From: Edaphochlamys debaryana
Taxonomy: Eukaryota > Chlorophyta > Chlorophyceae > Chlamydomonadales
Assembly: GCA_016858145.1 (NCBI GenBank)
Contig: JAEHOE010000029.1
Coordinates: 434,001 to 498,000, forward strand
DNA length: 64,000 nt
Direction of reading: 5' to 3'
Under the pieces are notes generated by a model. It was given only the letters and a program-made list of their open reading frames with translations. It was not told where the DNA came from and ran no database searches. Shown one piece after another: positions 57,649-64,000 of this stretch. Position 1 is the stretch's first letter. Every line of letters starts with the position of its first letter. The position numbers were made by a program, and so were the translations under genes.

Positions 57649-58246
57649 GCTGTCACGCCCTAGCGTGTCGTACCGCCCCTATCACGTGCCTAGCAGTCAG
57701 TCCCCCCCCCAGCTCTGGCGGCTATGCAGCCGTGGGCTGGAAGTGTATGCAGGCACGGACATGCTCAACTTGCGCCAAACCGTCACTCCAGAACAGATGA
57801 TGCACCGGCAGTGGTGCGGATGATAAGAGGTTGCCGCCACAAGTGGGCGGGCTTGAACAAGGCCAAGCGCTAGCCGTACCAGCGCTGCCAGGCGCACTAC
57901 CCGTGCTCTCCCTAGCACGTCAGGCGCGATCTCAACACACTTCGGCACAGGCTATGGTGCTGAAGGTCACAGGTTGCCGACGCCCCGCTAGGCTGTCGGA
58001 CTTCTCGATGCCGCCGCCGTGGCGGGCTTAACATTGGGGCCTTGCACGATGCGCCATGCCAAGTGCACCATGCTCCGTCCATGCAGGCGCTTGCTGGTCT
58101 TTCCTCACCCGCTCAGCTAGTGGTCTTCTTATCTGCCAACGGGCGTCCTCTGCGCATCGGGGCCAGCCTTAAGACATAGCTCGTAGTCGACGTGGGCGCC
58201 ACGCAACGTACGCCTCAGGCACGCGATGCCATGTGCCCTGGTGGTG

Positions 58247-60362
58247 GCGCGTCATGCTGGCAGAGCGCCGGCGAGGGGCCAGCGCCGCCGGGGGCCGCCG
58301 GCCGTTCGAGGCACGGCGGGCCCACAACTGAAGAGGCGCCTGCGGCGGCGCCGAAGATCAAACAAACTGTGCCGCCGCTGCCGTGGCAGCCGGGCGGACT
58401 TGACACGAGGCGGAGCGCTGGCGAGGGGCCAGCGCCGCCGGGGGCCGCCGACCGTTCGAGGCACGGCGGGCCCGCAACTGAAGAGGCGCCTGCGGCGGCG
58501 CCGAAGATCAAACCAACTGTGCCGCCGCTGCCGTGGCAGCCGGGCGGACTTGACACGAGGCGGAGCGCTGGCGAGGGGCCAGCGCCGCCGGGGGCCGCCG
58601 ACCGTTCGAGGCACGGCGGGCCCACAACTGAAGAGGCGCCTGCGGCGGCGCCGAAGATCAAACCAACTGTGCCGCCGCTGCCGTAGCAGCCGGGCGGACT
58701 TGAAACGAGGCGGAGCGCTGGCGAGGGGCCAGCGCCGCCGGGGGCCGCCGACCGTTCGAGGCACGGCGGGCCCACAACTGAAGAGGCGCCTGCAGCGGCG
58801 CCGAAGATCAAACCAACTGTGCCGCCGCTGCCGTGGCAGCCGGGCGGACTTGACACGAGGCGGAGCGCTGGCGAGGGGCCAGCGCCGCCGGGGGCCGCCG
58901 ACCGTTCGAGGCACGGCGGGCCCACAACTGAAGAGGCGCCTGCGGCGGCGCCGAAGATCAAACCAACTGTGCCGCCGCTGCCGTGGCAGCCGGGCGGACT
59001 TGACACGAGGCAGAGCGCTGGCGAGGGGCCAGCGCCGCCGGGGGCCGCCGACCGTTCGAGGCACGGCGGGCCCACAACTGAAGAGGCGCCTGCGGCGGCG
59101 CCGAAGATCAAACCAACTGTGCCGCCGCTGCCGTGGCAGCCGGGCGGACTTGACACGAGGCAGAGCGCTGGCGAGGGGCCAGCGCCGCCGGGGGCCGCCG
59201 ACCGTTCGAGGCACGGCGGGCCCACAACTGAAGAGGCGCCTGCGGCGGCGCCGAAGATCAAACCAACTGTGCCGCCGCTGCCGTGGCAGCCGGGCGGACT
59301 TGACACGAGGCGGAGCGCTGGCGAGGGGCCAGCGCCGCCGGGGGCCGCCGACCGTTCGAGGCACGGCGGGCCCACAACTGAAGAGGCGCCTGCGGCGGCG
59401 CCGAAGATCAAACCAACTGTGCCGCCGCTGCCGTGGCAGCCGGGCGGACTTGACACGAGGCAGAGCGCTGGCGAGGGGCCAGCGCCGCCGGGGGCCGCCG
59501 ACCGTTCGAGGCACGGCGGGCCCACAACTGAAGAGGCGCCTGCGGCGGCGCCGAAGATCAAACCAACTGTGCCGCCGCTGCCGTGGCAGCCGGGCGGACT
59601 TGACACGAGGCGGAGCGCTGGCGAGGGGCCAGCGCCGCCGGGGGCCGCCGACCGTTCGAGGCACGGCGGGCCCACAACTGAAGAGGCGCCTGCGGCGGCG
59701 CCGAAGATCAAACCAACTGTGCCGCCGCTGCCGTGGCAGCCGGGCGGACTTGACACGAGGCGGAGCGCTGGCGAGGGGCCAGCGCCGCCGGGGGCCGCCG
59801 ACCGTTCGAGGCACGGCGGGCCCACAACTGAAGAGGCGCCTGCGGCGGCGCCGAAGATCAAACCAACTGTGCCGCCGCTGCCGTGGCAGCCGGGCGGACT
59901 TGACACGAGGCAGAGCGCTGGCGAGGGGCCAGCGCCGCCGGGGGCCGCCGACCGTTCGAGGCACGGCGGGCCCACAACTGAAGAGGCGCCTGCGGCGGCG
60001 CCGAAGATCAAACCAACTGTGCCGCCGCTGCCGTGGCAGCCGGGCGGACTTGACACGAGGCGGAGCGCTGGCGAGGGGCCAGCGCCGCCGGGGGCCGCCG
60101 ACCGTTCGAGGCACGGCGGGCCCACAACTGAAGAGGCGCCTGCGGCGGCGCCGAAGATCAAACCAACTGTGCCGCCGCTGCCGTGGCAGCCGGGCGGACT
60201 TGACACGAGGCGGAGCGCTGGCGAGGGGCCAGCGCCGCCGGGGGCCGCCGACCGTTCGAGGCACGGCGGGCCCACAACTGAAGAGGCGCCTGCGGCGGCG
60301 CCGAAGATCAAACCAACTGTGCCGCCGCTGCCGTGGCAGCCGGGCGGACTTGAAACGAGCGA
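58247..60362. repeat. 150-bp minisatellite, 14 units
   Basis: Same unit as in copy 1, repeating from about 58267 to 60218. The GTAGCAG and CCTGCAGCGG variants each occur once (58683 and 58789), so the 450-bp higher-order duplication of copy 1 is absent. A CAGAGCGC variant marks several units (59011, 59161, 59461, 59911). Confidence 0.95.
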
Positions 60363-60617
60363 GCCCTCATGACTCGCAGCCACTGTGCCGCCGCCCCGGA
60401 GACGGTCGGTCTTGACGGTGCCGCCGCCGTGGTAGGCAGGCGGGCTTGAAACGAGCGAGCCCTCATGACTCGCAACCACTGTGCCGCCGCCCCGGAGGCG
60501 GTCGGTCTTGACGGTGCCGCCGCCGTGGTAGGCAGGCGGCCTTGACAGCGAGCAGGGCGATGACCACGCGGCTGTCCATAGACAGGTGTCTCGCCGCTGC
60601 TGCGCTCTGCCCCTGGG

Positions 60618-61232
60618 CTACAGGCCCCAACACCAGAGCCTGCCGACCTGGCGCCCTCCTACAGAGCTGCCGCCCGGGTCGTAGGTCTCGCAGCCGTGGC
60701 TGCCTCCCGCGCGCGCAGATGCCCCCACCTGTGTGTTCGCACTGCCGTAGCGCTGCACGAACCTGCTGCTCGGAGCTTTGTAGGGGTTATCTGGTGCCAA
60801 CGCACGGAGCTCAGGCTCACCCTTGGGCGAGGATGCTTCGGGAGCCAGAGAGGGGGCTGCGGACGTCAATGTAGCAAGACGGGGTATCAACGGGTGGCAC
60901 TCCTCGACGCTACTGCTGCCGCAGCCTTGGCTGCCCGTGCTGGCGGTGCACTTTGCAACGCCATAACCCTCTGGCGCCTGCTGTGTGTCACGAGGGGACG
61001 AGCGAACCCGAGGAAGGCACTCCCAGAACACACGCAGCGCCGCCACGCTCCTTAGAGCGCCAGTCACAATCTTGCGCTCCCCGATCGCCATGGTGCGCCG
61101 CTGCAGACGAACAAGCTGTAGGCTGCTGAGGCGACGCACGGGGTCAGCGGGAGTGGCACCGCGTGTCGAAACCCGGTCCCCTCCCGCGCCCGCACCCGAA
61201 AGGCTCAGATCCGGGCCATGGCCCATACACAA
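60618..61232 (-). CDS. Conserved 204-codon open frame in the element, copy 2 (function unknown)
   Basis: Counterpart of 52036-52650 with the same predicted protein. No recognised family. Confidence 0.3.
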   Translation of the reverse strand: MCMGHGPDLSLSGAGAGGDRVSTRGATPADPVRRLSSLQLVRLQRRTMAIGERKIVTGALRSVAALRVFWECLPRVRSSPRDTQQAPEGYGVAKCTASTGSQGCGSSSVEECHPLIPRLATLTSAAPSLAPEASSPKGEPELRALAPDNPYKAPSSRFVQRYGSANTQVGASARAGGSHGCETYDPGGSSVGGRQVGRLWCWGL

Positions 61233-61575
61233 ATGGCGGCTAGAGCCACCGATTCAGCGCTCGTGAGCGCGCCACGCGAAGTCACCATCATCATCGTCAA
61301 GGGCCCTGACCCCTGGCTGTTCGGCGATTTGCAGAACTCATCTGCAGTAGGCCATGGCCACGAGCTCCAAAACACAGATCTTCGTCGCGCGACGGCGTGA
61401 AGCACTCCCGATGGTGCTCCAATTGCCCAGCACGTACGCAGCCGTAGCTGCGATCCACCGCCACGATAGAGGCCTTAACCTCTCATGCACTCCAGTCAAC
61501 GACGCTGCGGCTTGCCGCGAGAAAGTCCTCCGACGATCAAGCGATCAGTGGCGCGCAGCGGTCTGTTCCCAAGCT

Positions 61576-62108
61576 GGGAAGACGGCGACGTCCAGCAGGC
61601 ACGCCCTTGCTGACGTCCTCTGACACGTAGATCTGGGCCTATCGCCCCCTCGCACGCTCAGCTTACTGGCGGATCGACGGTCGATGGCAAATTCGGCAGG
61701 AGCGCACTCAACTCCTTACAGCAGCTACGCAGCTCTCCTAGCTGCGTGCTCAGCAATAACGGCTTGGTCTGTCCACTACGTAAGCAACACCGGCAAGCAG
61801 TACCAGAGAGCTTGGGAACAGACAACCTCACAGGTCTGTCCCTCGCTGATGTGCCCCTGCGGGCACCGTACGACACCATCTCTACGCCGTTGCCCACTCA
61901 ATCCCACACTTCAGACGCTCGACTCAGCCCCACTGACAGCGGCAGGCTGACACTACATGCGATATTCACGCTAAAGCAACTGGGTTCGTGCGGGGCCTGC
62001 CCCGACCCGCCGACCCACACACGTCTTCCCGGCATGGCTCCACGCCATCTTCACTTCCTCACTTCACCCCCAAACCTTTCAGGCACCGTGACACGCCAGT
62101 GCCCGACA
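61576..62108. repeat. B repeat, copy 2 right (533 bp)
   Basis: Identical by eye to the left B repeat of the same element, including its two diagnostic variants. Followed by the GGCC target copy. Confidence 0.95.
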
Positions 62109-62902
62109 GGCCGTGGACGTAGAGCACGGTTTAGGACGGGTATGTCGTATGTGTGTTGCCGCGGGCCTCCGTGGGTGAGCCAGCTGCATCCAGAGCAGGT
62201 CTTACTTGAAGGGTCTTGCTGGCGTCCGGAGCAGAGGGATGCGATGGTTACAGCAGGAACCGCCTCCAGAAGGGGAGGGGTTGAGCGAGAGCGCTTGGGC
62301 AGGAGAGCAGGATGGGGCAGAAATTGCAGGACGAATGGGTCAGGGGCAACCCAGTTCGAGCGTGCGAAGAGGGAGGGAATGGGTAGGGATGGGCGGGGAA
62401 AGGAGGGGCTCTACTGTGGGGGGGGCGACGCGGTCAGAACCACCGAGCACACGCACGCCATGGTCGAGCGAAGCACTCTTCGCGGCGCCATCGGCGGCAA
62501 CACAGCAAGCCCGGCGTCCCCCAGCCCTATTCTCTCCATTTCATTTACGCCTACAGCGCTGGGCTGAATTGCAAGGGATCCGGCTGCCCGGCCCGGCGTC
62601 CCCGAGCAGGTGCGTGGCAGACCGCGGTCGTAGAGGAGGTGTAACCTGGGTGGCGTAATGGGCTGGCCGTGCCTGGACTAGCGCTGCCCCATACGCAGGG
62701 TGTATATCCCAGCTTCAGACTTCTAGCCTACGCTCTCCCCACGCTTGACACTGCAGGCTTTAGCTCTACGTCCATTTCTTGATTCTTGAACGTCCAGTTG
62801 TGTGCTCGCCAACGTTTCACTCATGCCTCGCTTATGATAACCAGAGGAAGCCCCGCGCTCGCGCTGGCAGGCGCTGTCGGGACTGGGAGCAAAGGAGCAG
62901 GC
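62109..62902. other. Upstream region of the right-edge secreted-protein gene
   Basis: Non-coding as far as I can tell: target copy GGCC at 62109-62112, then about 790 bp up to the start codon. It should contain the promoter of the next gene, now 0.8 kb from a mobile element. Confidence 0.4.
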
Positions 62903-63961
62903 ATGGCCAGGTCTTCGTGTGGTCGCTTCCTGGCGCTTGCGCTTCTGGCCTCAGGTACGCGAGCTATATGAATGGAACCTGCCTCAAGCGGAGCTGCAGA
63001 GCTGCAGTTGGGCGTCGCATGCGCTTCTACGGTCCGAGGCTGCCTTGTCCTTGCTCCACCACAGTGCTTGGACTAGGTGGGGCGCAAACTTGTATTCCCC
63101 GGAAGCGCCAAGGCTCCGGTAGCACGCTTGGGCGACTTTTCGTGGGCGAGGACGCTGCTGAGGGCCGGCCGCTCGGGGCCTACGAGTGCGACTACTTGGT
63201 CGTGCCCAAAGCAAATATCGAGCAGACGGACGCTTGCAACACCAACGGGTGGGTTGACGTGGGCGCCTTGCCTGCCGGTCAGGCGTGCGACATCGACGCG
63301 CTTCTGCCTGACACGCGCGGCTTCCTCCAACACTAGTGCGTGCGGAACCTGAGGAGGCTCGCTCGCTCGCTTCCCCCTGAAGCGACTCTTGGCTCGCTCC
63401 CACGTGCGGGCGTGCCCGAACCTCCCGAGCCCCGGGCCACCCATCCTCACGCCGCCCTGCGTGGCGCGCTGCAGGTCGGCGTACCTGCTGTTCGAGTTCT
63501 GGAGGCTTGAGAACAGAGACCAAGTCGACCCTCGACTGCTGGAGAATGTGTACTTTCTGGTGGCACGCGGAGCCCAGCCAAACGTGCGTTCCGCAGCGCA
63601 GGGGCTGGGGAACTCTCGCTCCTGACTCGTGGCACGGAACGAGGCCCGGGCCAAGACGATTCTATGCACGGGGCCTTTCGTTGTACCTTGACCCCGGCCA
63701 CCTGCGTCCGCCCAGCCGCTATTAGGGCAAGCCAGGAGCCCGGGGCCTAGGTTGGGGTGGTGGGACAGCTGAGGTAGCGAAGGTCGCAGTGACGGAGGGG
63801 CAACAGCGCCGGCTGCACGCCACCGTACTCCCATACCTTACCGTACATCGCCGCAATGCCGTTCTTGTCTTGCAATGCAGGTGACGTACGCGAACTCGGA
63901 CGTGCTGTACAACCCGCCAAAGGCGGCGTCACCGCAGCTGGGTCAGAACGGGACGCTGCAG
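62903..63961 (+). CDS. Secreted protein of unknown family, 5' part
   Basis: ATG at 62903 opens a signal peptide that spans the first intron (MARSSCGRFLALALLAS, then VLGLGGAQT). Exons: 62903-62954, 63065-63335, 63475-63583, 63881-63961; the gene continues beyond the window. Exon 2 contains LFVGEDAAEG, CDYLVVPKANIEQTDACNTN and CDIDALLPDTRGFLQH. Exon 3 reads SAYLLFEFWRLENRDQVDPR and exon 4 VTYANSDVLYNPPKAASPQ. The exon 2/3 junction as read creates TA|G, a stop, so either the boundary is misplaced or this allele is broken. I do not recognise the family. Confidence 0.6.
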
Positions 63962-64000
63962 GTACGGGGCGTCTTATTGCTTTTGGGTCTAGCAGGGCTG

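Larger units (their letters stand above)
57064..62108. mobile_element. Split-direct-repeat element, copy 2 (5045 bp)
   Basis: Same order as copy 1: A (57064-57115), B (57116-57648), GC, A (from 57651), internal region, B (61576-62108). The left A segment is longer than in copy 1 (it continues TATCACGTGCCTAGCAGTCA) and the minisatellite has 14 units instead of 10; these account for most of the size difference. Same orientation as copy 1. Confidence 0.85.

Noticed and set aside
50265..60362. CRISPR-like arrays
   Set aside because: Units are contiguous 150-bp repeats without unique spacers, in a eukaryotic genome.
58215..60479. 754-codon minus and 729-codon plus frames over the minisatellite of copy 2
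   Set aside because: Same artefact; length scales with unit number.

Overview
The window is nuclear DNA of a volvocalean green alga (Chlamydomonas type). The reasons are high GC, genes split into dozens of short exons with canonical GT..AG introns, Ala/Pro/Gly low-complexity runs, TGTAA polyadenylation signals, and a protein repertoire typical of that group (secreted CAP protein, GCC2/GCC3-type cysteine-rich receptors, substrate-binding-protein receptors). All gene models were assembled by eye: I matched donors and acceptors and required the reading phase to close across every junction. No homology search was run, so family names are recognition from motifs.

Layout. (1) 1-819, minus: 3'-ward part of a Gly/Tyr/Gln-rich RGG-like protein that runs off the left edge. 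(2) 3240-16091, minus: a 43-exon, about 1769-residue receptor with signal peptide, periplasmic-binding-protein type 1 ectodomain, cysteine-rich GCC2/GCC3-like region, many membrane helices and a 505-residue low-complexity cytosolic tail. (3) 16646-25515, plus: a 31-exon, 950-residue membrane-tethered protein with two PstS-like phosphate-binding modules. It starts head to head with (2) across a 554-bp shared promoter region. (4) 28656-33785, minus: a 16-exon, about 408-residue protein with an MGC lipidation start, a TIR-like domain and ankyrin repeats. (5) 33786-38614: gene-poor, with a 95-bp tandem repeat and related degenerate repeats. (6) 38679-46420, minus: a 19-exon, 680-residue secreted CAP-domain protein with DCDGDG repeats and a PAN-like module; its first intron carries a 5'-truncated LINE in the opposite orientation. 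(7) 48236-57063: a second, decayed LINE on the minus strand, split by insertion of a 4.4-kb element. (8) Two copies (49105-53526 and 57064-62108) of an unusual element with split direct repeats, TG...CA ends, 4-bp target duplications and a 150-bp minisatellite. (9) 62903 to the right edge, plus: the start of a secreted protein of unknown family.

How the parts relate. The genes are mostly surface or secreted proteins: two solute-binding-domain receptors under one divergent promoter, a CAP wall/secretory protein and an unknown secreted protein, plus a membrane-associated TIR-ankyrin candidate. The right third is a nest of mobile DNA: LINE copy, then split-repeat element inside it, then a second copy of the same element nearby.

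Most interesting: the split-repeat element. Its order is A-B-gc-A-internal-B. The two 533-bp B repeats agree within each copy at sites that differ between copies, which points to replication through one template, yet no polymerase or integrase is recognisable in it.
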